Below are positions 47,481 through 59,383 of a stretch of 64,000 nt of DNA, one piece after another. Below the pieces are notes generated by a model, which saw only the letters and a list, made by a program, of their open reading frames with translations, was not told where the DNA came from and made no database searches. Each line of letters starts with the position of its first letter. Positions within the stretch are counted from its first letter, which is position 1. Source of the stretch: Stenocarpella maydis (taxonomy: Eukaryota > Ascomycota > Sordariomycetes > Diaporthales > Diaporthaceae); contig NQMI01000009.1 of assembly GCA_002270565.1 (NCBI GenBank), positions 726,420-790,419 on the forward strand. The letters are read 5' to 3'. The position numbers and the translations under genes were made by a program.

Positions 47481-48608
47481 GGCTGCAGCTTTGCGAGAGC
47501 TGGTGATGGGCGCAGTGGTTTGTTGTCTGGGAAGGCACCTATGTAGATTGCCTGTTCGGGGTTCTGCCAGCAGTCTTGTCTAGTGCGGAAATTAGACGCT
47601 TGTTCAATACTGCTAGAGAATAGCCCGGTGCCGGCTGGAGTAGATGCGGTTCCGGTGATGGGACGGCGTAATTGACGAATGGGTGGGTAGAGGTCCAAAT
47701 GTTTTGGCAGGCATACGGTGGCAGGGTTCAAGCAGAAAGGCGCTATTTAGTACATGTACCAGGTACGTACGCAGCAGCGTACCCCAGCAAGGCACCCAGA
47801 TCAAACCCAATATGGCATCCAACTCACTTGGACAAACGAACATGCTGTATTCCCGGCATGCAGTTCAGCAAGCTTGCAGACAGGTGCTGAAGGATAGCAC
47901 CATGGGCTGCGACATTCGAATGCTGCTTGAGCTCGGAGAATACAAGCCACCCCCAGGCCAGCTGGTAAACACATGTACGGAGTACATGAGCAGAAACTCG
48001 GCAAGGCTGGATGGAGGGCTCGGAGCTACCCACCACCCGGTCCTCGTTTGGTGTACCTAGGTAGTTTACGGAGTACGGCTAGGGGTGCCACGAGACTCTT
48101 ACTTCGCCTTCCCACTACAATCTCACCACACTCACTTGATTCACTTCATCTCATCTCACTTCCACACAATAGAAACCGACCCCTTGAACAAGAGACATAC
48201 AGCCATGAGTCCTGGCATCAATTTCTCATCCGGCCATCATCACCAAGCTGCCCCGCCCTAGAGCGGCAAAGAATGGGCCTAGTCTATTCCACCCGCCTCC
48301 CATTCAACACCTTGACGGCTGCCATTGTTCTCCTTTAATTAATAAATACTTCTGCGGTCCAACCCCAATTTCTCATCAGCTACATAAACCTCACCAACTG
48401 CAGAAGATTGACGACCACTTACATAAGACCGTCACCCCACTCGACTTGACTGCACATAACTTTCCTCAAAGTTTCATACCAAATACTCTCCACACTCGGC
48501 GCCATCAATCACTTCCTGCTGGACGCCAGCCCCAACCTCAATCTTCACTTGGCTGCACGTTCTCTCTTGAATCACGAGGCCACACCACACGCCAAACAAA
48601 ATACAAAG
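47481..48608. other. Divergent promoter region of THO subunit 7 and elongin A genes
   Basis: About 1.1 kb without a gene. It holds three copies of the recurrent intergenic motifs: TACGGAGTA at 47976 and 48067, and TACCTAGGTA at 48054. The 250 bases before 48609 are C/A-rich with few G, like a fungal leader. Confidence 0.55.
48054..48075 (+). promoter_or_regulatory. Adjacent TACCTAGGTA and TACGGAGTA motifs
   Basis: A perfect TACCTAGGTA palindrome (48054-48063) is followed three bases later by TACGGAGTA (48067-48075). Another TACGGAGTA lies 91 bases upstream at 47976. This is the only place in the window where both motifs touch. Their position between divergent starts suggests a promoter function, but no binding protein can be named. 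Confidence 0.35.
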
Positions 48609-50150
48609 ATGCCGGTCCCTAGCCTGGCAGGACTCTGCCGCAGGGTCATCTGGGACAACATCGACGAGCTCTCCTATGTCTCAACCCTACCATACTTCAA
48701 AGTCCGTGACCTCCTCAAGCAGGTCAAGACCGCCAGTCAGCTGGCCACCATAGAGGAATACTCGCCCCAGATAATTGGCCAGGATGCGGAGCTCTGGGAG
48801 GCATTCTGCAGGAGGGACTTTCGGGTGCCCATGAATCGCGACCCAGAGAATGCCGAGCCCAAGGACCCGCGAGAATGGCGCAAGGTCTACGAGTACTTTG
48901 CCGAGAAGGAGCGCATGGAAGAGGCCAAGGCATTGGAGATCCTTGCCGGTACTTATGCCGGCCTCAACAAGATGAAGATGGAGAACAAGACCACCATTGG
49001 CGACCCGAGAAAACTCCCCAAGGCCCCCTCCAGCCTCGCGTTCGGCAGAAGCCGTGGAAAAGGCCCCGGGCCTGGTTCCGCAACCCTGACCTTTGGCGGT
49101 GGCGCAAGGACGTCGAATGCGGTACAGAAAGCAAAGAAGGAGGCCATGGAGGCTGCAGCAAGAAAGAGACTGTCAGTCCCAAAGACAATGAGGCCAACTG
49201 CGCATCTTGCAAAGGTCACCAAGGCTCCAGAGTCGATGAAGACCGAGTTTCGCATTCGGGCGCAACCCAAGTTCATCCCCGCTCCTGTGCCGACTGTGGC
49301 TAAGCGACCCCGAGAGGAGGATGACGAGCGTGCCCAAATGGAAGCCAGGCTCCTGGCTGCCAAGAAACCAAAGGTCCAGCCGAAGGCCACGAGCGACGAG
49401 GAGCGCAGGTCAAGCTCGTCCAAGTCAGCCGAGGGAAGCAAGGCGCTTGCTACGCCTAGATCCGAGTCGACACCATCCACTACTCCGAAGCGGCCCAGAT
49501 CTCTCATGATGCGCCCGCAGAGCGCCTCGATCCAGCAGGGCAAGGTCACGGTCAAGACCGTCGGACAGCCCAGCAAGGGTGCTTCACCTGAGAAGACCGC
49601 GGGCGACCTAAAGACCAAGTCTGGTACCTCAACACCTGCGGCGCCGAACAACCCGACATCGTCCGCGGCGACATCAACTTCGACCCCAACTCAGCAGACA
49701 TCCCGCCCCGGCGCTTCGAAGCTAGCTGGCGAGGCTCGTCATTCGACCAAGGACGCGAGGGCTCGCGTTGCCCAGGTTTCGTCGCCTGCGTGCGAGGGCT
49801 ACAAGCTTAGTAAGATTGCACCCACACGGGCGTCTCGATCCCCCTCTGTCGACCCGGTCTTTCACGGATCCTCAGGGTCTGAGGCCGCTGGGTCCAGCGG
49901 GCGGAGGTCGTCCTCCGTATCCAGCAGCAGCAGGGCGTCGTCGCCCGCTGCTCCTCAGCCGGCACGACCTACGAAACCAGCAAGCACCACGTCTGCGGCC
50001 CCCGCGAAGCACGAGGCCGAGCTGAGCTCCCCTCCCAAGCGCAAGCTGAACGAGGCCCCGGCTGCTACCAAAGGAGGATCATCGGCGGCGGCGGCGCACC
50101 CGCCCGCCAAGAAGAAGAAAGTGGACATCTTCATGCGCCGCAAACGCTGA
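48609..50150 (+). CDS. Elongin A homologue (RNA polymerase II elongation factor SIII subunit A)
   Basis: A single exon of 513 residues. Residues about 4-105 match the elongin A domain: SLAGLCRRVIWDNIDELSYV is the BC-box/F-box-like start that in other organisms recruits elongin C, followed by LWEAFCRRDF. The remaining 380 residues are disordered, rich in Ser, Pro, Lys and Ala, and end in a basic nuclear-localisation stretch, PPAKKKKVDIFMRRKR. The complex promotes elongation by RNA polymerase II and can act as a cullin-based ubiquitin ligase on stalled polymerase. An in-frame ATG 60 bases upstream exists, but the domain starts right after 48609, and AAAG precedes this ATG. Confidence 0.87.
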   Translation: MPVPSLAGLCRRVIWDNIDELSYVSTLPYFKVRDLLKQVKTASQLATIEEYSPQIIGQDAELWEAFCRRDFRVPMNRDPENAEPKDPREWRKVYEYFAEKERMEEAKALEILAGTYAGLNKMKMENKTTIGDPRKLPKAPSSLAFGRSRGKGPGPGSATLTFGGGARTSNAVQKAKKEAMEAAARKRLSVPKTMRPTAHLAKVTKAPESMKTEFRIRAQPKFIPAPVPTVAKRPREEDDERAQMEARLLAAKKPKVQPKATSDEERRSSSSKSAEGSKALATPRSESTPSTTPKRPRSLMMRPQSASIQQGKVTVKTVGQPSKGASPEKTAGDLKTKSGTSTPAAPNNPTSSAATSTSTPTQQTSRPGASKLAGEARHSTKDARARVAQVSSPACEGYKLSKIAPTRASRSPSVDPVFHGSSGSEAAGSSGRRSSSVSSSSRASSPAAPQPARPTKPASTTSAAPAKHEAELSSPPKRKLNEAPAATKGGSSAAAAHPPAKKKKVDIFMRRKR

Positions 50151-50976
50151 AGGGTTGACACGAACGGATGCAGACATGGAAGCATCCAGCCACTTGTGGC
50201 GGGTAATTAACATCCAATCCCGAAGGCGGTGTCTACATTCCAATATTTTTCTGAGAAAGAAGCGCGCAGAATTTGACATGCCATCGTTTGAGACATCGGC
50301 TTTTATGAGATCCAGGGATATTGTCATGGAGGCATTTTGCGTACAAAGAGACGCACGCCATCAGCACGGAGTTTGAGGACAGGTACAAGGAGTAAAAACG
50401 GCCATTGGATTACTGAATGCATGTCTCTGCTGTTAGGGGCATTTGACTAGGCGAGGGCCATATCAAACGCATGCCAGACCATAGCTTGGCGTTCACTACG
50501 ATAACATAATTACAATTTGTGCAAACTTGGAGTGCGAAGACCTTACTGAAAGACTTGAATGCCAATGACCTTGCTGAGATTCTATCCCGCTCCAACAACG
50601 GGGCATGCTTCAGTGCCGTCGCCCGAGGAAGTATCTCGAGGCGGGCGCTCTCTAATGCCTCGTTACCGACCACGCTCTCATAATAGTACGAAGACCAAAC
50701 TCAAGCCTCCCACTCTCCAAGAGGTTCCAAGTGACCGCTCGGCCGCGCCTGGACCTGCACGAAAGACGGCCGCACACCGTCAAGTCTTGGCCGACATCGC
50801 GGTGCCAGGGCAGCCGGGTGCCTCTTTCTCCCTCACACTCCCATGTTGTGCCGCCGCGCTTGCTAGTGGGTGTCAGAAACCGCACCCATGCCGCGGCCCC
50901 CGCCACTTTTCACACGAGCCCTCGGATCCTGTCGCCGCCGTGGGTGGCAGGGAAGATGCTTCGGAACGGGTACGGC
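50151..50976. other. Convergent intergenic region, no gene seen
   Basis: This lies between the elongin A stop (plus) and the NEDD8 stop (minus). No exon is supported; short open frames have no recognisable content. Confidence 0.5.
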
Positions 50977-51553
50977 TTATTGCTTCCCACCCCTCAGCGC
51001 GAGGACCAGGTGGAGCGTTGCGCCTCCGGCGAGGGCGTAGTCTTCGGCGGTCTTGTCGTCGGCCCTGTGAGTATCGCACAGACCATGGTTAGCCCTTCTG
51101 TCCATTCTCTGTCTTGCCTGTTCCAACTGGTCGCCCGTTGCCCCTTGCGGGCACCATGTCGTGGCCGCCGAGAGGCGTCCGCCCCGGGCAGCTTTGCTTG
51201 TTGGGTGTGGTAGGCCGGAGAGGTGACTTCGAGCCCTCCCTTTCTTGGACTCACATTTGCTTTCCACCAAAGATCAGACGTTGCTGCACGGGTGGGATGC
51301 CCTCCTTCTCCTCGACCTTCTCCTTGATCGTAGAGACCTGCGAGGAGCGACAAGATTAGGCCTTGTTCTCAAAAGAGAGATCTGCAGCAAGGGCCTGTCT
51401 GGAAGAACGATGCGAACCTTGTAAGTGCTCTCGATGTCGAGCTCGATCTCTTTCCCCGTAAGTGTTCGGACTCTGGAGGCGGAAGGGCTCGTCAGTAAAG
51501 CATCACACGGGCGGAGAGGTTTCGGGGGGGGGCAAGGCGGACTTGATCTGCAT
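50977..51553 (-). CDS. RUB1: NEDD8/Rub1 ubiquitin-like modifier, four exons
   Basis: Exons 51543-51553 (only 11 bases), 51418-51472, 51255-51337 and 50977-51064 give 78 residues. Introns of 70, 80 and 190 bases have GT...AG ends and matching phases. The protein starts [20 protein letters not shown] and ends [10 protein letters not shown]. Ala72 in place of ubiquitin's Arg72 is the classical NEDD8 mark for its own E1. Gly75-Gly76 is the conjugation end, and the KQ tail must be removed by a Rub1 hydrolase. NEDD8 activates cullin-RING ligases, one of which may include the neighbouring elongin A product. Because the first exon is so small, automatic gene finders may miss or mis-start this gene. 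Confidence 0.93.
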
Positions 51554-52117
51554 CTTGGATGTGGAAGAGGCAAACCGTAACAGTATTCTTCTCGTAGGTT
51601 TGGCTAGAAGCTTTCTGCTGCGACGGGTGTCTCGCCTCCGGGAGCTTGAGAGGTGTGATGAGATGGGCCAGATGTCGGCAGTCAAGTCGATTTACTGTCG
51701 AAGGAAAGGGTTGCTGGGGCCGTTGATGGGTCACGGTTAGGCGAGTTCGGACGTGAGCGCTGAGGCAGGGGGTGTGTCATCGAGGGGCACATTGATTCCG
51801 GCTCAACCTTCAGGCACCTGGCCAATGGTGGGGCAGCTGGGCTTACGTGATTGTGCTTCAGTCAGCGGTTCGACTTGTATCGACAAGTACCTAAGTACCT
51901 AAGTAACTTAAGCATGAGCATCTCCACAGCTGGATATTTGTAATGGACATCATGGAGGCCTCGATACTGTTAGGATGCCAAATGGTTTGTTTTTACTCAT
52001 AAGCAGCTTTAATGTACGCCTGGCAAAAGTTGAGTCGTATTAATCTTACACAGGAGCTTTTGACCACAAGGACAACCCATTCGTGAGGAGGCGAGGGCCC
52101 ACGCGTGGTCCCCCGGC
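51554..52117. other. Intergenic, no gene seen
   Basis: 564 bases upstream of NEDD8 and downstream of prohibitin, both minus-strand. A GTACCTAAGTACCTAAGTA direct repeat near 51886-51904 resembles the intergenic palindrome motif. Confidence 0.5.
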
Positions 52118-53192
52118 CTACTTCTTGTTGTCACTGTCCAGCTTCTCGAAGACGTTGAGCCCCAGTCCCTCCGCATCCAGCAGCAGGCGGTTCTTCCCGC
52201 CGCTCTCCTGCATGATCTGCGCGATAGCCCTTGCGTTCTCCAGCTTCTTCAGCTCCACGTAGGCCTTGTTCTTCCTGATGGCCTCACCAATCAGCTCTGC
52301 AGAACGTGCCTCACCCTGAGCCTTGACGACCATTGCCTGTTTCTCCTGGCGGGCCTTGTCGACGACGAAGGCCGCGCGCTGCGCATCCTGTTGTGCCACC
52401 TGCTTCGCCTCCACTGCAGCTGTGAACTCGGGTGAGAATGCCAGATGCTGTAACTCGGTTAGAAATGCGGAAAGAAGAAAAAAACACAGGCATCCAGGGG
52501 CCTGGGGGGTGGGTTGATGTCATACGGTTAGCGACACATCATCTAGTAGAATGTTGAACCGCTGCGCTCTCCTGGAAAGGTTGTCGCGGACTAGTCGAGC
52601 GACCATCTCTCTCTGCGTGATGAGCTGGCTTGCATTGAACTGGGCGACCACGCTCTTGAGCACCTCGTTGACGATTGAGGGGAGGACCCTCTCGTCGTAG
52701 TCCTGCCCGAGGGTTCGGTAGATCTGAGGCAGGTTCTTGATGTCTGGTCTGGACAGGACACGGCAGGTGATGTTGACCATCTGCAGGTCCTTTGTGCCTG
52801 TGAGCGACGAGACATTGCGGGGCTTCGCTCGGATGTCGTAGGTGATGGGTGTCTCGAACCACGGGACCATGAAATGTGTTCCTATTGGCAACGCCGTCAG
52901 CCATGTCCCTCCCACGAGCGCCGGAGCAGCCGGACTCACCCTCATTGTAGATCTCCTTGCTGACACCGCTTATGCGCCTGTACTTGATCGCTCTGTGACC
53001 GCCGTCGACGTTGAAGAGGGCGTTGCTGAGGAGCCAGCCGCCGGCCACCAGAGCAACGACGCCGGTGACGGCAAAGCCGGCGCCCTGCGGAGGCTTGCCA
53101 CCTGGGAAGCCACCGCGGAAACCACCTGCCCTTGACTTGGCGACGGCCTGCAGCCGCTGCATATAATCCTCCATGGGATTCCTGTTGGACAT
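52118..53192 (-). CDS. PHB2: Prohibitin-2
   Basis: Exons 52940-53192, 52526-52881 and 52118-52447 give 312 residues, the normal length. An N-terminal membrane helix ([20 protein letters not shown], about 38-57) follows a basic start. The SPFH/band-7 domain includes [20 protein letters not shown] and [20 protein letters not shown], and a C-terminal coiled coil contains [16 protein letters not shown]. Prohibitin-2 pairs with prohibitin-1 in ring assemblies of the mitochondrial inner membrane that stabilise new membrane proteins and regulate the m-AAA protease. Both introns (58 and 78 bases) are in the expected places relative to the domain. Confidence 0.93.
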
Positions 53193-53931
53193 GGTGGGCG
53201 GTGCTAGGCAGCCTCTGGTTGTGAGGGGTGGAGGTGGATGTCGGCGAGTGGAGGCTCCGGCCGTGTTGTCTGGTATGAGTGCGAGTGCGTGGCTGCTAGG
53301 CTAGGCTACAATCTGCATCGCAAACCAGAGCTGGGAGCTCTGGGGTGATGTGATGATTGACTGCCACCCGGCAGGGATCTTGGCCTTGCGGAGCTCAGGA
53401 CTGGGCAGGCAAGAGGGCAAGCTGCCAAAATCCTGGGGAAGCTTGGACCAGAAAAGTTTCTCTAGGCTTGCAGGGGGGGCTGGCTACCTTGACCCGATTT
53501 CAGTTGCAGATCACGGTGTGCTATGTAGAAGAAAGAGCACTGCACATGTTCAACCTGAGACTTTATGTAGAATATTATTGACAAAAAAAACCTTGCCCCG
53601 TATTGTTTGATCGCTAGATCCAGATGTCTTGTGTATTAAAGCGGATAGGTAATACTGTATGGGATCATCTCCCCTGGAAAAGACTGCCACACGGCATCAA
53701 CCAGGAATGGACTGTTGTGACCCCTGCCAGCCATAGCTTCCTTCCTCTCTTGTGCGTCCCGTCCCAAACAAGGGTCGGCTGGTCAGGTCCACCTCTGGCA
53801 TGTGGCTCTATAATGTGGTGTATCCAGACCATCTACCAGAAGCACCCTGGCCACATCAGAAACTCGCTCCTACACACAGGCGTGCTGTTCTCCAAGCCCC
53901 GACCAAGGAGCAATTCAGATTATTTCTTACA
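53193..53931. other. Divergent promoter region of prohibitin-2 and CstF-64 genes
   Basis: 740 bases between two divergent starts. I see no exon or named element in it. Confidence 0.5.
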
Positions 53932-55062
53932 ATGTCTACCAAGACCCCATCGAGGGTTGTCTTTGTGGGCAACATACCTTATGGTAAGACCTCCCGCCAT
54001 GTCGACACACCCCGCCCGTGGCATCACTGACACTTCTGAACCGCCAGGACTGTCCGAGGAGCAGATCAGCGAGCTGTTCAGCAGCGCCGGCCAGGTTCTC
54101 AACTTCCGCCTTGTCTATGATAGAGATACAGGCAGGCCGAAGGGTTTTGGGTTCGCAGAGTACCCTGATGCAGGTAAGCCAGCAACCGCCAACCTGCCCA
54201 GTCCCTCCAGCTCTCTCACACACGCCTTCATTGGCCATCTTATCTAACGGGACCTCTCAATACCTCAGATTCCGCCGCATCAGCAGTACGAAACCTAAAC
54301 GACCACGAGATCATGGGGCGCAAGCTTCGCGTTGATTTCAGTAACGAGGGTGGAGCAGGAAACGACGACTCTGGACGCAACGACCGCGGCGACACCAACA
54401 ACAATAACAGCAACTACAACCCTCCGCCTCCCAATGGCAACGACGCCCCGTCGGGCGGCGGCGGCGGCGCCGCCCTCCCACCCCTCCCGCCAGGCCGCGA
54501 GCTGCCCCCGGGCGTGACCTGCACCGACGCCATCTCGCGCACCCTCAACACCCTCCCGCCCGCCCAGCTCCTCGACATCCTCTCGTCCATGAAGCAGCTC
54601 GCCACCAACGACCCGGCCCGCGCCACCGACCTGCTCAACCAGGCCCCGCAGCTCTCGTACGCCGTCTTCCAGGCCCTGCTGCTGATGGGCCTCGTCTCCC
54701 CGGAGGCCATCAACGCCGTCCTCGAGCCCGGCTCCAACCCGGCCGCCGCCCAAGGTGGCTACCCTCCTCCCGCACAGCAGCAGCTGCAGCCTGGCTACCC
54801 CGGCGCAACAAACACCCCGCCCGTGGCCGCTCCGGCGCCGTACGCCACGCCCCCTGTCGCAGCGGCGCCCGTCGCCGTCCCTGCAGCCGGCCCGGGACCC
54901 GGTGCTGCTGGTGCGTTTGGCGGCGCGGCGCCCGGCCAGAACCCCGACGACCTCATCCAACAGGTCCTCTCTCTGCCCGAGGAGGTTATCGCACAGCTTC
55001 CAGAGGCTGAGAAGCAGGCTATCCTCCAGCTTCGGGCCCAATACAGCGGCCAGCGGTTGTGA
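53932..55062 (+). CDS. Cleavage stimulation factor 64 kDa subunit homologue (CstF-64/Rna15)
   Basis: Exons 53932-53983, 54048-54173 and 54269-55062 give 323 residues. The N-terminal RRM has RNP2 (VFVGNIPYG) and RNP1 (KGFGFAEY), and ends in MGRKLRVDFSNE. A Gly/Asn/Asp-rich linker leads to the hinge domain (TLNTLPPAQLLDILSSMKQL and following helices), which binds CstF-77/Rna14. The C-terminal helical bundle (QVLSLPEEVIAQLPEAEKQA) is the conserved end that contacts other 3'-processing factors. The protein recognises U/GU-rich RNA downstream of poly(A) sites. Both introns interrupt the RRM in phase 1. Confidence 0.93.
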
Positions 55063-55754
55063 TGGGGTCGATAGGAGGGTCATCTGGCAGATACCACGGT
55101 CAATGAAGAGAGGCAGAATTCCGGCAGAGGAGGCACAAAAAGCTTGCGGGCATGGTCAGAGCTCGTACGTAGTCGGGTGCAAGAGATGGCTGTCCGCCCG
55201 CTTATCGGGCTCCCTGCTTACGGGAAGGGCTCATATGTTGGGGGCAACGGCTGGCATTACGACCAAGCACGGTCGATCGCATCTTTTGGGAATAGGGAAC
55301 GGTGTTGCGCCCGGAGGCCCGGAGGGGCCGGGTCAAGGCGTTACGGCGTGTGCGGGGGATACCTCAAAAGACCTTGGAACGATAGACTGCTCGGTGTGAT
55401 CCCACCCTCGTCGAGAGGGTCACCCACATCAATGCAATGCTTCTTTCTATTTGAGACGACATAAGCTGCATTAACGAATTATGAATTTGTCATGTTTCTA
55501 TGTGGTTTTGGTCAGCTTCCCGCCATGATATGTGTGCTCTTGTATTCATTCCGTCTGTGTGGTTGAGAGATCGGTTTGGGTTCTGTTTGTAGCCCCATGA
55601 TCCAGGTTCGTTTGGACTCCTCTCCATGCCGAGTGTTCCAGAGCGACAAATATGCTTGCCATGCATGTCTTCCCAAGATGGTCCCAAGGGTACTCCGAAA
55701 TGCAATTCTGTAGAAGACCCAACTTATTTACTGACTATCAGCAGGTCGTATCGC
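55063..55754. other. Convergent intergenic region, no gene seen
   Basis: This lies between the CstF-64 stop (plus) and the Mg2+ transporter stop (minus). No exon is supported. Confidence 0.5.
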
Positions 55755-58353
55755 CTAAACAATCCTGTAGACTCGCTTAGCGATAAGATAGCAGGCCAGG
55801 CCGAAAACAACGAGTCCGCCGGTGATGCACCAGAACCAGGTCAGGTCCTCCTCGTTGTCCTGCCCGGGCACCCAGACGTTCATGCCCCACAGGCCTGTGA
55901 TGATGTTCATAGGCAGGACGATGGTTCCGAGCACCGTGAGCTTCCCCAGGACGTCGGCGGTCTGCTCCGCGCGCTCGTTCATGCGGATGTTGATCTGGGC
56001 GAGGTAGTTCTGGTGTGACCGTGCGAGGATCCTGCAGCGACGTCAGTACAAGTCGTTGGTTTGGTCACTGCGGTGTGTCGCGGCGCGCTTACATCTCATA
56101 ATGACTCAGGTTGCCCGTCATGGTCACGATATGATCCTGAATGTCGCCTAGGAAAAGTCCGATCTCCGAGCGGGGCGCAACCTCCCATTGCTCGTTGCAC
56201 CGCTTGGCGAAGCCCTTTATAACGTCCGCCTTGTTGCCGAGTAGCCTGTAGAGGCCCATGACCTTCTTGCGACACTCTCCGACCCTACGATACATGTCTC
56301 CGCCGGAGGCGAAGGTCGTGGCTCCTCCCTCAGACCTTGACGCATCGTGGGCTGATTTCTCGCTCTTTGAGATTTCTTTCTTGGTCGGGTCCTCCTCGGA
56401 ATGAAGCCTCACGATAGCGGCGTCGATCTCATCGACCTCTTCCTCAATGTTCTGGATGAGGGGCCCATAGACATCGGTGATGTCGTCGATGATGGCATAC
56501 GAGATCCAGTCCGACGAGAGAACCATAAAGTCTCGTAGCATTCGGATCCGTCGCCGAACATTTGCCGAATGCGGGGTTGGTTTGTGATGGAAGCTCAGAA
56601 CGCCTTCCCTAAAGACGATGACATAAAAATTAACAGGCTCCAGGTGGTCCTCGCTTGTCGCATCCTGGTTGAAGGTCCGATAATTGATGAAGTAGTAGTT
56701 GTGGAATAGCTCTACCTTCTCCCGGGCCTCCTGGAGCATGATATCTTCTACCGTGAGAGGATGGATGCCAAAGGCCCTTCGAAGAACGAGCATTTCTGCG
56801 TCCGTTGGACACATTACGTCGAGCCACCACACCGGTCGCTCACCATATCGAACAGGCTTGGCTTCATTGGCTGGCGGGGCAGACGTCACGGATCTCGGTT
56901 GCGAAGGAGTGCCTTCACCGGACGCCTGCTTGGGATGCCGCTGTCCCTCCTGGCTAGCCTTGGGGGAGAGCATCTCGTCTCGGGGTACATCCGAGCTTCC
57001 TCGCATACTTGCGGCCACCGAGGCCTGCCGCGAGGGTGCCTTTGATCCCTCGTTCTGGACGCTCAATTCCCTCCGCATTATAGTGGCCTGCTGTTGGGCA
57101 ACATCATCCTCGCTTTCTGATTCCGAGGAGTCTTCCAAGACGGGCCTGTCCGGCACGAAGAGCTCCCGGAAATTGGCCCCTTGTCCCTCAGACTGCACGA
57201 GCTCGGAGATGGTGGAGCTGTGTATCGTGCTGTCAAACTCTTCGTTGAAATATGTGAAGCGGTAAGGGGTGTCCTCTTCGGGTTGGTACCAGCCTTTGTG
57301 GACAGGGCGCAGTCTGCCGTTGACCAGCTGGGGCTCCGTGATCATCTTGGTGCGCCGTTCTTCGTTGCGCCCTTCCTTCTCCAGCCGACTCCACTCATCG
57401 AGGACAGAAAGGACAGGCCATCTCTTCTTCCGGCGCCTGGTGCGTGCACGTTGCTCACGCATCCCGCGGGCCTCCTCGTCTGCCAGCTCTGACATGCCCT
57501 CCTGGGGAAAGCAAACATCTCCCTCGGCCTGGAAGGAGTATGTGTGCCGCCGCTCGTATGGGGTCGATGGACCCTGCGGGCTGGACGGCGAGTGCAACAG
57601 TTCGTCCATGAAGCTGGCTTCATGGTCAGGCGAGTTGAGCTCATCCATCAACATGGCATCCTCGAACCTCATGTCTCTTTCCAGACCACCCAGCCTTGGT
57701 GAACCGGGCACCGACGGTGGGTAGTTGACATTATACGCCTCGCCGATCGGGGTGACTGGGGTATTCCTGAAATCCCTCCTAGCGCTCCCTCTGCTCGGTT
57801 CCCGCCTGCTCGGCGGCCGGTCCCTCCTGGCATCGACCGAGCCGAACCCCTGAAAGGCCATGGCGGGCTCTGAGCGCATAGGGGTCGGCGCGGGCAGAAG
57901 TGGCGCCCTCTCATCACCATCGGCGTCGTCGTTCTCGTCCCCTGCAGGGCTGCCATCGCGGACCGTACGGAGCCTGGTGCTGCTTTGCAACGGTTGCTGG
58001 GGGTTGTGCATCTGGGTAACGGTCGAGCTTCGTCGGGGCCGCATGAAGCGCGGCTGATCTCTGCGTTTGGGAGGGCAGTATTAGCATGGTAGACAGAGTT
58101 GCAGAGGCAGGCGGTGGACTCACCTGTGGTCGAGCAGGGCCTCACTGTCCAGACTGGTGCCACTGAGGTTGTGATCTTGGGCATAGAAGCTGCGAGGATG
58201 AGGGCCGTCCGTGGAAGGCTCGTCTTGGTTCAAGTCTTGGTTGTGGACTGCAAATGACTTTCTTCTGTCCTTCTTCCTCTTGCCCTTGGTACCGCGGTGC
58301 GTCTTCTTCTTCTTGGGGGGCACATTGCTCGACCCAGGCTGATTGTCAGCCAT
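55755..58353 (-). CDS. CorA-family Mg2+ transporter, Mnr2/Alr type
   Basis: Exons 58124-58353, 56093-58060 and 55755-56031 give 824 residues. A long, basic, Ser/Pro/Arg-rich cytosolic N terminus (PPKKKKTHRGTKGKRKKDRR near residue 15) is typical of fungal Alr/Mnr2 proteins. A CorA cytosolic domain follows, with RPVWWLDVMCPTDAEM and HPLTVEDIMLQEAREKVE. The two C-terminal helices carry the signature GMN (about 782-784) in GLWGMNVWVPGQ. The family forms pentameric channels for Mg2+; Alr1 acts at the plasma membrane and Mnr2 at the vacuole, and the sequence alone does not decide which. Both introns are about 60 bases with matching phases. Confidence 0.92.
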
Positions 58354-59383
58354 GATACCGGTCCACGGTGGTAAGCCGGCTTTGCTGGGATGAGCGAAGA
58401 CAAGGTGGATGTCACAGATGCAGTGCCAAGGGGAAATAATGCTGGTAAACTCAGAACTGATAAAAACAGATGCTTGGTGTAGACATCTGCAGGGTGCACG
58501 TGGGTGATTGGCAGACTTTGCCGAGATCAAGGCCGAGCGCTCGGCTCCAAGTCAGGAATGTGAGAGAGGGAGCTTGGGAGAGAGTGACATCAGCATGGCC
58601 TGCATATCCATCTGGAGTGTGGCATCCCTGTTCACGGGCCCAGACTCGGTCCCTGATTGGCATGGATGCATACATGCATGCATGCTGTGTCCACCATGAC
58701 TTTTTGGGTAGCGGGAGGCAACGAAACCCAATTCCGGAGGCTCATTGCATTTTTAGTGTACACTAGTGTACTGTTTGACTCGACTGACCTCACTGCGGGG
58801 TTCCCAGGTTCCATACATAGCAAACTGCCTGCATGTGCTCTGCTATTTGACCTAGGCTAAATCCATCCCCCCGCATGCCCGAGATATCTCGAATACGCCA
58901 GGCCGGGCTGCGAGTGTACGGAGTAGGTAGCTTCATGAAACTCTGACAGAACACACAAGACACACTCCGGCGGGGGGGGGGGGGGCAGGCTCTCCTGTTC
59001 AGGGGCTAGTACAATACACTACACACACCATGGCAGTCCGAGTTTCCTCCATATTCGTGTGGGGACATCCCTCCTGCACCACCATCTCAGGGGTCCTCAG
59101 CTCTGCCGATCCCAGACGGCCCGGTGACACCTCCTGGAGAGGCACGACACGCTCTGCCAATTACAGAAGCATGATAAACCCCACCTGGTCTTGTTCCTTA
59201 GTGTACTGTGTGAAGACAGCACACTATAGTCGAGTATACAAGGCAGTATCGAGATACATAAGTGGCTATACGCCCCACTCTGGTTTCCATGAGATATCCC
59301 GAGTCTCTTTTTCCCAAATATAACCTACCTCCCATAGCGAGGGATACAACACACATATATCGCCACTGATATAGCAACCATCA
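58354..59383. other. Divergent intergenic region, no gene seen
   Basis: 1 kb between the Mg2+ transporter start and the DUF3237 gene. It contains a 14-G run at 58972-58985 and a TACGGAGTA motif at 58917-58925. Confidence 0.5.

Noticed and set aside
46741..47546. Long antisense frames over the THO subunit 7 gene
   Set aside because: Arg/Gly/Ala-rich shadows of a GC-rich coding region; the sense frame has the coiled coil and conserved N terminus.
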